Below are positions 37,168 through 45,171 of a stretch of 64,000 bases of DNA, piece by piece. Location of the stretch: the NCBI GenBank assembly GCA_022448315.1, contig JAKVCA010000003.1, positions 1 through 64,000 of the forward strand, read 5' to 3'. This DNA is from Pirellulaceae bacterium. GTDB taxonomy: Bacteria > Planctomycetota > Planctomycetia > Pirellulales > Pirellulaceae. Position 1 is the stretch's first letter; every line of letters begins with the position of its first letter. The notes under the pieces are model-generated. The model saw only the letters and a list, made by a program, of their open reading frames with translations, had not been told where the DNA came from and made no database searches. Both the position numbers and the translations under genes were made by a program.

Positions 37168-38997
37168 ATGGGCTACCGTACGCTTGAGCAATGTGTCAAT
37201 GACATGGAGAAGCACGGCCACCTTCTCCGAGTGGCTGAACCTGTGGAGGCCAACCTTGAGGTTGCGGAGATTCATCGGCGCGTCTTTCAATCCGGCGGTC
37301 CTGCCCTCCTTTTCGAAAACGTCAAAGATTGCCGTTTCCGGATGGTTAGCAATCTCTTCGGAACGATGGAACGTTCACGTTTCATGTTTCGGGACACGAT
37401 GGAGAGCGTTCGGCGTGCCATCGAATTAAAGGTTGATCCCTCTCAGGCGGCTGCCCGTCCCTGGCGTTATTGGCGAGCACCACTCACCGCGTTGACCATG
37501 CAACCTCGCCGGAGCCGAAGTGGCCCGGTTCTAAAGAATCAATGTCGCCTGAGTGACCTGCCACAGATGAAAAGCTGGCCGGACGATGGTGGGCCCTTTG
37601 TGACTCTCCCACAGGTCTACAGTCACGTGCCTCAGCAGACAAGCCTGAAGCACTCGAACCTCGGCATGTATCGCATCCAGATGGGTGGAAACGACTATGT
37701 CAAAGACGAAGAGGTCGGACTGCACTACCAGATCCACCGAGGCATCGGTGTGCATCATCAGGTCGCTGCGAATCTGGAAGTCGATCTCCCCGTCAACGTG
37801 TTTGTTGGCGGCACACCAGCAATGACCCTTTCCGCGGTCATGCCTTTGCCTGAAGGCATGTCGGAATTGACCTTTGGAGGGGCCCTGAGCGGACACCGGA
37901 TCTCCATGGCCACCGGCGGCCTCCCACTCCCCGTTTACGGTGAAGCCGATTTTGCCATCTGCGGCCGAGTGGAACCCGGCAAGGTCAAACCAGAAGGACC
38001 GTTTGGCGATCACCTTGGTTATTACAGTTTGGCTCACGAATTTCCCGTAATGAAAGTGGAACGCGTCTATCATCGCGACAATGCGATCTGGCCTTTTACC
38101 GTGGTCGGCCGGCCCCCTCAGGAAGACTCGCAATTCGGAGAATTGATCCACGAATTGACGGGGCCTATCATCCCGACGGTGCTGCCCGGGGTCCATGAGG
38201 TGAACGCGGTCGACGCTGCCGGTGTCCACCCGCTTCTATTGGCCGTTGGAAGCGAAAGATACACGCCCTACTCTCAGGACGATCGCCCGATGGAACTGCT
38301 TACCCAAGCCAACGCCATCCTGGGACAAGGTCAGATGTCTCTGGCGAAATACCTTTGGATTGCGGACCAACGCGACATGGTCAAGCCTGGCTGTCACGAG
38401 ATTGCCGACTTCTTCCAACACATGCTCGCTAGGGCGGACTGGAGACGAGACCTTCATTTCCAGACCCAGACCACGATCGATACCCTGGACTACTCCGGCC
38501 AAGGTCTCAATCTCGGCTCCAAACTGGTGATTGCGGCGCGTGGCCCTGCCCGGTTTGATCTGAAGAAAGAGATCTCCTCAGACCTGAAACTTCCGGCGGG
38601 ATTCCATTCGCCTCACCTCTGTCTACCGGGCATTTTGGCCGTCCAGGGACCGCCTGCGGGGCGAGAGGATGGCGTGCTTCGAAATTTCTGCGAACAAGCG
38701 GCCATGCTCGGCGGGACAGACGGTTTTCGATTGATCATCCTCGTGGATGATCCTGACATGACGGCGAGATCGATTGATAATTTTGTCTGGATTACTTTTA
38801 CCCGAAGCAACCCGGCCGTTGATATTGATGGCTTGCAAGCTTCAATCCGCGACAAGCACTGGGGGTGCGAAGGCCCGCTGGTGATCGACGCGCGAATCAA
38901 GCCTCACCATGCACCTCCCTTGATCGAATCGCCAGAAGTCACTCGGCGGGTTGACGCATTGGCGAGTCGGGGAGACGCACTGTCGAGGTACCTCTGA
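37168..38997 (+). CDS. UbiD family decarboxylase
   Basis: A 609-residue prenylated-FMN-dependent (de)carboxylase of the UbiD family. The family segment KPEGPFGDHLGYYSLAHEFP is seen near residues 273-292, and the preceding PLPVYGEADFAICGRV is typical. The stretch TGPIIPTVLPGVHEVNAVDAAG and a C-terminal ARGPARFDLKKEISSDLKLP-like region complete the fold. UbiD members act on aromatic or unsaturated acids, including the ubiquinone/menaquinone-related 4-hydroxybenzoate intermediate. No ubiX (prenyl-FMN maker) or other quinone gene is adjacent, so the substrate is open. The length is greater than E. coli UbiD (about 500 residues). Confidence 0.9.
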   Translation: MGYRTLEQCVNDMEKHGHLLRVAEPVEANLEVAEIHRRVFQSGGPALLFENVKDCRFRMVSNLFGTMERSRFMFRDTMESVRRAIELKVDPSQAAARPWRYWRAPLTALTMQPRRSRSGPVLKNQCRLSDLPQMKSWPDDGGPFVTLPQVYSHVPQQTSLKHSNLGMYRIQMGGNDYVKDEEVGLHYQIHRGIGVHHQVAANLEVDLPVNVFVGGTPAMTLSAVMPLPEGMSELTFGGALSGHRISMATGGLPLPVYGEADFAICGRVEPGKVKPEGPFGDHLGYYSLAHEFPVMKVERVYHRDNAIWPFTVVGRPPQEDSQFGELIHELTGPIIPTVLPGVHEVNAVDAAGVHPLLLAVGSERYTPYSQDDRPMELLTQANAILGQGQMSLAKYLWIADQRDMVKPGCHEIADFFQHMLARADWRRDLHFQTQTTIDTLDYSGQGLNLGSKLVIAARGPARFDLKKEISSDLKLPAGFHSPHLCLPGILAVQGPPAGREDGVLRNFCEQAAMLGGTDGFRLIILVDDPDMTARSIDNFVWITFTRSNPAVDIDGLQASIRDKHWGCEGPLVIDARIKPHHAPPLIESPEVTRRVDALASRGDALSRYL

Positions 38998-39159
38998 GTC
39001 GTTTTCAGGCGGAGGGCGAAACGGATTCCGGTCGGCAGGAATCAAAGTCTGCCCCCTCCAGCACAACTTTTCACCACCGCATCGAATAGCGACTGCTGCC
39101 CCTGTAACCACAACGGCATCCCTCAACGATACTTGTCCCTGTAAAGGCTGGGTCAGATC

Positions 39160-39957
39160 ATGACATCACTATCAGAGCTTTATGGAACAGAACAACCGGT
39201 CGCTTTGATCACGGGCGCAGGATCACGAAGATTGGGGCAGGTCGTCGCCAGACGTCTTCATCGAGAGGGTTGCCGCGTCATTCTGCACGCCAATACGAAT
39301 TTCGAACAGGGGAAGAACGTTGCACGCGAGCTTGAGCAACAGGGCCCCGAAGCCGAAGCATTCGCGGCAGATCTTCGAGATGCAGACGAATTGGACCGCT
39401 TCGTTAACGCAGCTTCAAAAAAATGGGGGCGGGTCGACATCCTGGTTCACTGTGCAGCCATCTGGTATCCCCAACCGTTGGAGGAAATTCTGCCGGAGGA
39501 CCTCGACGCGTTTTACGCAATCAACCAAAAAGCCAGTTTTCTTATCGCACAGAAAATAGGCCTGCAAATGACCTCACAGCCCAGCGGGGGCTCAATCGTA
39601 CTTATGGGAGACTGGGCGGACGCCCGTCCCTACCTCCACCATGCGTCCTACTTCATGTCCAAAGGCTCCATCCCGATGCTGACAAGGGTTTTCGCGGTCG
39701 AGTTGGCATCGAGAAACCCCAATGTTCGTGTCAACGCGGTGTTACCCGGGCCTGTGACGCTCCCGAAGTCCCTGACGGAAACCCAGTATCAGGCAGCGGT
39801 GGCTGGCACCTTGGTGCACAGGGAGGGCTCCCCTGATGACGTGGCTGAGGCGGCTCTCGGTTTGATTCAGAATCGTTTCATCACCGGGACCTGCCTGCCG
39901 GTGGATGGAGGTCGGACCATTTACAGCGGAGGGGATGACTACAAACAGGTGAAATGA
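39160..39957 (+). CDS. SDR oxidoreductase, pteridine-reductase-like
   Basis: A 265-residue short-chain dehydrogenase/reductase. The nucleotide-binding motif TGAGSRRLGQVVARRL has two arginines after the glycine loop, as in pteridine reductases and FolM. HCAAIWYP stands at the NNAG position, the catalytic Tyr-Lys pair lies in YFMSKG, and NAVLPGPVTLP follows. Cytoplasmic, NADPH-using by inference. Reduction of a pterin is possible, given the FolM-like N-terminus, but other carbonyl substrates are equally possible. It follows the UbiD-type gene by about 160 bases on the same strand. Confidence 0.88.
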   Translation: MTSLSELYGTEQPVALITGAGSRRLGQVVARRLHREGCRVILHANTNFEQGKNVARELEQQGPEAEAFAADLRDADELDRFVNAASKKWGRVDILVHCAAIWYPQPLEEILPEDLDAFYAINQKASFLIAQKIGLQMTSQPSGGSIVLMGDWADARPYLHHASYFMSKGSIPMLTRVFAVELASRNPNVRVNAVLPGPVTLPKSLTETQYQAAVAGTLVHREGSPDDVAEAALGLIQNRFITGTCLPVDGGRTIYSGGDDYKQVK

Positions 39958-40229
39958 ATCCTCTTTAGGTGGATTCTCCAACGCATCGACGAAAGCCTTG
40001 CGTCTCACCATCGCTGCGATTTTGCTGGCGTCTTATCCGAAATTGGGCATGCTGGAACGGACGGATATCTTTACAATGGCGGGAAGTCGATCCTCTGGAA
40101 ACCGATTCCCAAAATAAATAAATCACCCTCACGCCGCTTGCTGGGTACTTGATACACAGCGAGACTCCCTATCCGCGTGGGGCAGTCCACGATTCCCGCC
40201 AGACGATTTGGTTGAAAGGACCTTGCCAA

Positions 40230-41276
40230 ATGGTATCCAAGCGAAGCCCCGAATTTCTTTGGATAGGCTTGGCCCTCTTTCTGATAATCAGCTTGAACAA
40301 CGAACCTGTTCGAGCCTTGCAAGAGCCGATTGACGAACCCGTTGCTACAGCAAACTATCAAGTCCCCGAGACGGATGATCCCGGGACTTTGGAGCGATTC
40401 ATGGATGCGTTGCTTCGCATCCGGCCGAGAAATGGCGAAGAGTATTTGCAACACATTCGGCAGATGCCCCCGGCACTCGACAGCGCCGCTCGAAAAATTA
40501 TGGAGCTGTCGCCAGACCCCGAAAGTCTGAGCTATCGCAAAGCTGCCTACATGACGCTGGTCGCACAGATTTTCGCCTTGGAACAACTTCAAGACGACGA
40601 AGTCAGGCGGCTGCTTGATGAAATCGACGACCGCCTGAAAACCGAGTTGGGGAAGACGGAAGCAGCCGGTTTGGCGACGCAGATCGCGGAACGACTCGAA
40701 GATGCCGAACGTTTTTCTTTAGCCGCGGAGGCCTATTCAAAGTTTGGCCCCGAACTCTCTGAAAATTCTTTACCGGAGATCGCGAGCCATGGCAAACGGA
40801 TGTTGGGAGCTGCTAGACGCTTGGGCATCATGGGTCAGAATCTATCGCTAAGCGGGACATTGTCCGACGGAAACCCACTGGACTGGTCCTCCTACGAGGG
40901 AAAAGTGGTTTACGTCGATTACTGGGCAAGCTGGAGTGGCCCCAGCCTGGCGAACCTGCCGAAGCTGGTTCAGCTTCGAGAACAGTACGGCGCTCAGGGT
41001 TTTGAAATCGTCGGAATCTGCCTCGACAAAAACCTCGATCGAGTTCGGGATACAATGGCTGAAAACGGTGTAAATTGGCCCTGCTTGTGCGAGCCGGAAG
41101 CAGGATGGAATCACCCGATGGCATTGGAATATGGGATCAGCAAAGTCCCCTCATCTTTTCTTATCAATCCGCAGGGCAAGGTGATTGCCGTCAACCTCAG
41201 AAACGATGCGTTACGGAAGCGTCTCGCTGAAATCTTTAAGAATCCGCCTGAGGGTCCCTCCCCTAGGAATAACTAG
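40230..41276 (+). CDS. exported thioredoxin-fold protein lacking its cysteines
   Basis: A 348-residue secreted or membrane-anchored protein. The signal segment FLWIGLALFLIISLNNEPVRAL follows ATG 40230 (the frame is open from 40149). Residues 30-210 are helical and unassigned. The C-terminal 140 residues are a TlpA/AhpC-TSA-like thioredoxin fold (VVYVDYWASWSGPSLANLP, FEIVGICLDKNLDRV, YGISKVPSSFLINPQGKVI). The active-site WCxxC motif is replaced by WSGPS, so both redox cysteines are serines. The fold is intact, and cis-Pro is present in KVPSSF. It is therefore unlikely to be an oxidoreductase and may be a binding or scaffold protein. Confidence 0.85.
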   Translation: MVSKRSPEFLWIGLALFLIISLNNEPVRALQEPIDEPVATANYQVPETDDPGTLERFMDALLRIRPRNGEEYLQHIRQMPPALDSAARKIMELSPDPESLSYRKAAYMTLVAQIFALEQLQDDEVRRLLDEIDDRLKTELGKTEAAGLATQIAERLEDAERFSLAAEAYSKFGPELSENSLPEIASHGKRMLGAARRLGIMGQNLSLSGTLSDGNPLDWSSYEGKVVYVDYWASWSGPSLANLPKLVQLREQYGAQGFEIVGICLDKNLDRVRDTMAENGVNWPCLCEPEAGWNHPMALEYGISKVPSSFLINPQGKVIAVNLRNDALRKRLAEIFKNPPEGPSPRNN

Positions 41277-41562
41277 TCCTGAAGCTCGACATTGCCGCGC
41301 ACAGGGTCGTCAGCCTACAATAACTAATATGACGGCAGGGTTATCGTGGTATCGCATTGGAGTTGTTTGCCACTGGGGGTTTTGCCAGATCGGGCGGACC
41401 TCCAGAAGCCTTGGCTTGTAAGGAATTTGCAACCGGTCCCGAATGAGCCGGGCTTGTTCAAGCCCCGGTATTTCGACGGTCGATAAGTGAACGTGGCGGC
41501 TCCTCATGTAATCGCAGGTCTTGGTTGACCGTGCTTGGTTTGCTTGGCAAAGGACACTGAAA

Positions 41563-42906
41563 ATGTTGAGTATTCAAGGTGCAGCACAATCCGCATGTGA
41601 TCGGCTGAATCGCCGACGTTTTATCCAGATTGGTACGTTGGGTGCCGCCGGGCTTTCACTGGCTGATTTGCTCAAAGCAGAAGACGCCTCAGGAAAAAAA
41701 AGGCAGCATCATTCGAAGCGTTCTGTGATTTTGATCTGGCAACATGGTGGCCCCTCACAACTCGACACCTTCGACATGAAACCGGACGCGCCGGCCGAAT
41801 ATCGAGGTCCTTACATGCCCGTCGCATCAAACGTCCCCGGCATGAACATCTCTGAGAAGATGCCCTACCACGGGAAGGTGATGGACAAGTGCTCCATCAT
41901 TCGCAGCTTTTCCCACGGCAATGGCGATCACTGGGCGGCCGCCCATTGGTTGCTGACAGGCTACGTTGGCGCAAACGGTTCCGACCGGGTCCCCCGCAAT
42001 CCGTCGATGGGGGCGATTTCCTCCTACCTTCTTGGACCACGGCAGCGGGGAGTCCCTGCCACCGTCAATATGAACGACGGCGGATTTGGCTTCCACGGCG
42101 CCTCCTATCTGGGTGTCGCCTACAACCCGTTCCGCACAGGCGAATACAGTTACGGCAACGAAGCGGGACGGCTGCCGACGGGTTCTGACAAGAGCTTCTC
42201 GTTGGTGGATGGCCTCACCAACGACCGAGTAATGAATCGAGTTTCACTGCTCAACCAGTTTGATCGTATGCGTCGGCAACTCGATCAATCCCGAACTTTC
42301 GAGAACCTCGACCACATGAACCAGCAGGCTCAGGACATCATCTTGAGCGGACGGGCTCGAGATGCGTTCGATCTGGAGAACGAGGATCCAAAAATTCGAG
42401 AGCAGTACGGACCCGGCTGGGGAGAACAGGCACTGCTTGCTCGAAGATTGGTGGAAGCCGGAGTGCGATTTGTCACCCTGAATACCGGATACTGGGATGA
42501 CCATGGCGGAATTGAAAAGGCTCTGAATGACAAACTCGTACGACATGACCGCGCCGTAGGTGTTTTGATTCAGGATCTGGCAGATCGAGGCATGCTTGAA
42601 GATACGCTTGTTGTCACTGCCGGTGAGTTTGGGCGAACCCCAAGAATCAACAAAGATGCAGGACGAGATCACTGGCCTCAAGCTCAAAGTATCCTTATCG
42701 CAGGAGGCGGCTACCCAGGCGGACAGATGATCGGAACCACCGATGCCAAAGCGGAGCGTCCAACGTCTCGCCCCGTCGCACCGGCTGACTTTAACGCCAT
42801 CATCTATAAGTCCTTAGGACTCAACCCCAACGATACCATTCAAGACAACTCGGGACGCCCCGTTCATCTTGTTCAGGGTGGAACGGTTCCCCGAGAACTT
42901 GTGTAG
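41563..42906 (+). CDS. DUF1501 domain-containing secreted protein (second copy)
   Basis: A 447-residue DUF1501 protein. A twin-arginine signal (NRRRFIQIGTLGAAGLSLADLL) lies near residues 16-37. Family signatures: LIWQHGGPSQLDTFDMKP, HGNGDHWAAAHWLLTGY, FVTLNTGYWDDHGG, VVTAGEFGRTPRINKDAGRDH and GGGYPGGQMIGTTDAK. It differs from the DUF1501 protein at 3.6 kb in having no DUF1549/DUF1553 cytochrome gene next to it. The frame is open from 41521; ATG 41563 is preferred. It is preceded by a 286-base gap without a recognised gene. Confidence 0.9.
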   Translation: MLSIQGAAQSACDRLNRRRFIQIGTLGAAGLSLADLLKAEDASGKKRQHHSKRSVILIWQHGGPSQLDTFDMKPDAPAEYRGPYMPVASNVPGMNISEKMPYHGKVMDKCSIIRSFSHGNGDHWAAAHWLLTGYVGANGSDRVPRNPSMGAISSYLLGPRQRGVPATVNMNDGGFGFHGASYLGVAYNPFRTGEYSYGNEAGRLPTGSDKSFSLVDGLTNDRVMNRVSLLNQFDRMRRQLDQSRTFENLDHMNQQAQDIILSGRARDAFDLENEDPKIREQYGPGWGEQALLARRLVEAGVRFVTLNTGYWDDHGGIEKALNDKLVRHDRAVGVLIQDLADRGMLEDTLVVTAGEFGRTPRINKDAGRDHWPQAQSILIAGGGYPGGQMIGTTDAKAERPTSRPVAPADFNAIIYKSLGLNPNDTIQDNSGRPVHLVQGGTVPRELV

Positions 42907-43019
42907 AACTGGGACAGAATGACGGAAAATCGTGTAAGACGGGCCACTCGCCGTTTTCTGACTTCCTTTCGCCTAAACCAACCCGATTTTAGACCGAATT
43001 TCCCGGTCGCAAGCACCAT

Positions 43020-43047
43020 AACATTGCATCATCAACATTGCATCATC
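43020..43047. repeat. perfect 14-bp tandem repeat
   Basis: AACATTGCATCATC is repeated twice without spacer (43020-43033 and 43034-43047), 31 bases before the next start codon. It is probably a replication-slippage duplication in the leader of the coiled-coil protein gene. It lies just upstream of the GGAG ribosome binding site. Confidence 0.8.
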
Positions 43048-43077
43048 GAACCTTGCGAGTTCCTGGAGTGAAAGTCG

Positions 43078-43947
43078 ATGCCAAGCGTGACCGAATCCGT
43101 TTCCACATTCAACAGTTTCATCCGAACACTCTTGCTTGTCATCTTCCTTGGCGTTTTTGGCTACGGAGCTTACGCGGGTTATGAGTATCTGATCAAACCA
43201 CAAATAGAAGAAGCTCAGGCCACGGATCGCGAACTGGCGGAAGCAAAGTCGAAACTGCTCGCTGCAGGACGTGAACTGGCGTCGGCACAAGCCAAAGTCA
43301 ACGAACAGACCCAGATGCTGGCCCAGCAGGAAACCCAGATCGAAGTCCAACTTGAAGTGATCTCAGAATTACAGGACACGAACGAGAAACTCGAAACGGC
43401 TCGTCGTCTGCTCAAACTCGATCGTCGCTTGGCGAAGATACGCGTCATCAATGTTGGCACAAACACAGAAACCAACGAGACCTTTTCCGATATCGAATTC
43501 ATTGAAGTTGATGAGGAAGGCAAAGTTCTTGGAGAACCACGAACCTTCCGACTCATGGGAGATGAAATTCGTGTGGACAGCTGGATTGTCAAATTTGCAG
43601 ATCAATACATCGAGGATGCGGACCTCATCCGAGGGACATCGCTGTGCGTCTTCAAGAGCATCTATGGAAACCTTGACGGTCCGCAAAACGCTCACGAGCT
43701 TGAAGAAGAGAATTCTCGCCCTCTCGCCTATGGCCGAGGCAGGGTCTCGGAATTTGAAAAGAAGATTTGGGACGACTTCTGGGAAATCAGCGTGAACCCT
43801 GACAAGGCCTCGGAGATGGGAATCCGAGCCGGTCATGGTCAGGTCAATTACGTGAAAGCCAAACCGGGTATGGTTTATCAGGTCGAACTTCGTGCATCCG
43901 ATGGCATGACCATCCGCCCCTTGGTTGATAAGCAGCCCGAAGAGTGA
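43078..43947 (+). CDS. membrane-anchored coiled-coil protein, unknown function
   Basis: A 289-residue protein I do not recognise as a named family. One membrane helix (TLLLVIFLGVFGYGAYAGYEYL) is at residues 18-39. A coiled coil rich in Ala, Glu and Gln runs to about residue 100 (AEAKSKLLAAGRELASAQAK). The C-terminal 190 residues form a beta-containing domain (IRVINVGTNTETNETFSDIEF, VYQVELRASDG) that should lie outside the cytoplasmic membrane. Ribosome binding site GGAG lies about 10 bases before ATG 43078. It is convergent with mutY. A role in envelope structure is only a guess. Confidence 0.75.
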   Translation: MPSVTESVSTFNSFIRTLLLVIFLGVFGYGAYAGYEYLIKPQIEEAQATDRELAEAKSKLLAAGRELASAQAKVNEQTQMLAQQETQIEVQLEVISELQDTNEKLETARRLLKLDRRLAKIRVINVGTNTETNETFSDIEFIEVDEEGKVLGEPRTFRLMGDEIRVDSWIVKFADQYIEDADLIRGTSLCVFKSIYGNLDGPQNAHELEEENSRPLAYGRGRVSEFEKKIWDDFWEISVNPDKASEMGIRAGHGQVNYVKAKPGMVYQVELRASDGMTIRPLVDKQPEE

Positions 43948-43995
43948 GTCGGAAACAGAGTCCCTTGACGAGACGGGTCACGGAAATGACTTGAC

Positions 43996-45096
43996 TCAGG
44001 GAAATAAAGCCTGAGACGTGATTAAAGAGTCGAGTTCCGTTGCGACTTTCCTCCCCGTCACACTCATGGGAAAATCTTCAAACTTATGACGATCAACCCA
44101 CTGAATGTTCTCCTGCGTCTTCCGCAAGCGGCCCTGAACTTTTTCTGCAACCCAGCACCGAAGGTGTATCTTGAATCGAGTGACGCCGTGCCGAGTTGAC
44201 CAACCGGTATCACGGATCTCCACAGACAGCCCTGTCGAAGCATGCACCATCGCTTCAAGGTCCGAGTGCAGACCATCCTCGTCCGTTTGAAAACGTGGAA
44301 AATCCCACAAACCTGCCCATCGCTCGCCATCAAGGCACTGTCGGAGCAGAAATTTACCGCGACGCTGAATCAAAATTACGGACTCATTGATCGGTGTCAG
44401 GCGAATCTTCTTTGACGAATAAGGCAACTCCAACTGCCTTTTGGTTTGAAAGGCGTTGCAGACACCATGCACTGGACAGGAACCACATTGCGGCTTTTTG
44501 GGCGTGCAGACTTCACTGCCCAACTCCATCAACGCCTGATTGAGGTCCCCCGGCCTCTCCGGATCCACCACACTGGTTGCAAGAGACCATAAAGATTTTT
44601 GTGTTCCTGATTTCTGAACATCCCCAGTCACTCCTGCCAGCCGAGCATGGACTCGAATCGTGTTGCCCTCCAATATCGGCAGAGGTTGATTATCCGCGAT
44701 CGACAGAATCGCACCCGCCGTGTAGCGACCAATTCCTGGCAAACCAAGGACAGCGTCGAAGCTCTTGGGAAATTGCCCCCCAAAATCACTGACAATCGTC
44801 TTTGCTGCCTGATGAAGTAGCCTTGCGCGACGATAGTAGCCCAGACCTTCCCAAAACGTTAGAACCGTTGCCTCATCAGCCTCCGCCAACGACTCGACAT
44901 CAGGAAAGCGTTCCAAAAACCGTTCGAAGTAAGGAATGACGGTCACCACCTGAGTTTGCTGCAGCATAATCTCGCTGACCCAAACTCGGTAAAGACTCTT
45001 CTCGCTTCGCCAAGGCATCTCGCGTTGATGAGAATCAAACCAATCGAGCAGATTTTGGCGAAGGGTACTTTGAATAGACGCGTTGTATTTGGTCAT
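43996..45096 (-). CDS. mutY: A/G-specific adenine glycosylase (MutY), Glu at catalytic site
   Basis: A 366-residue DNA glycosylase that removes adenine opposite 8-oxoguanine. Present are the N-terminal catalytic Glu motif SEIMLQQTQV, the helix-hairpin-helix LPGIGRYTAGAIL, the [4Fe-4S] ligands C-x6-C-x2-C-x5-C (CTPKKPQCGSCPVHGVC) and a C-terminal NUDIX-like 8-oxoG recognition domain. The usual catalytic Asp of the LDGNV motif is Glu here (LEGNT, Glu143, codon at 44668-44670). I chose ATG 45096; the frame is open to 45156. It is the last gene of the sigma/anti-sigma run on this strand. Confidence 0.92.
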   Translation of the reverse strand: MTKYNASIQSTLRQNLLDWFDSHQREMPWRSEKSLYRVWVSEIMLQQTQVVTVIPYFERFLERFPDVESLAEADEATVLTFWEGLGYYRRARLLHQAAKTIVSDFGGQFPKSFDAVLGLPGIGRYTAGAILSIADNQPLPILEGNTIRVHARLAGVTGDVQKSGTQKSLWSLATSVVDPERPGDLNQALMELGSEVCTPKKPQCGSCPVHGVCNAFQTKRQLELPYSSKKIRLTPINESVILIQRRGKFLLRQCLDGERWAGLWDFPRFQTDEDGLHSDLEAMVHASTGLSVEIRDTGWSTRHGVTRFKIHLRCWVAEKVQGRLRKTQENIQWVDRHKFEDFPMSVTGRKVATELDSLITSQALFP

Positions 45097-45171
45097 GCGG
45101 GCCACGCAACATTGGACAGGTCGCGAGTCCCCTCGCATCCAAGATCGAACGTTCATTCGGGAGATCTGAGA

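Noticed and set aside
39956..39976. GAATCC/GGATTC inverted repeat at the end of the SDR gene
   Set aside because: Nine-base loop and no T-run; probably chance.
43995..44015. CTCAGG/CCTGAG inverted repeat at the mutY 3' end
   Set aside because: Six-bp stem with a 9-base loop partly within mutY and no T-run; not a convincing terminator.
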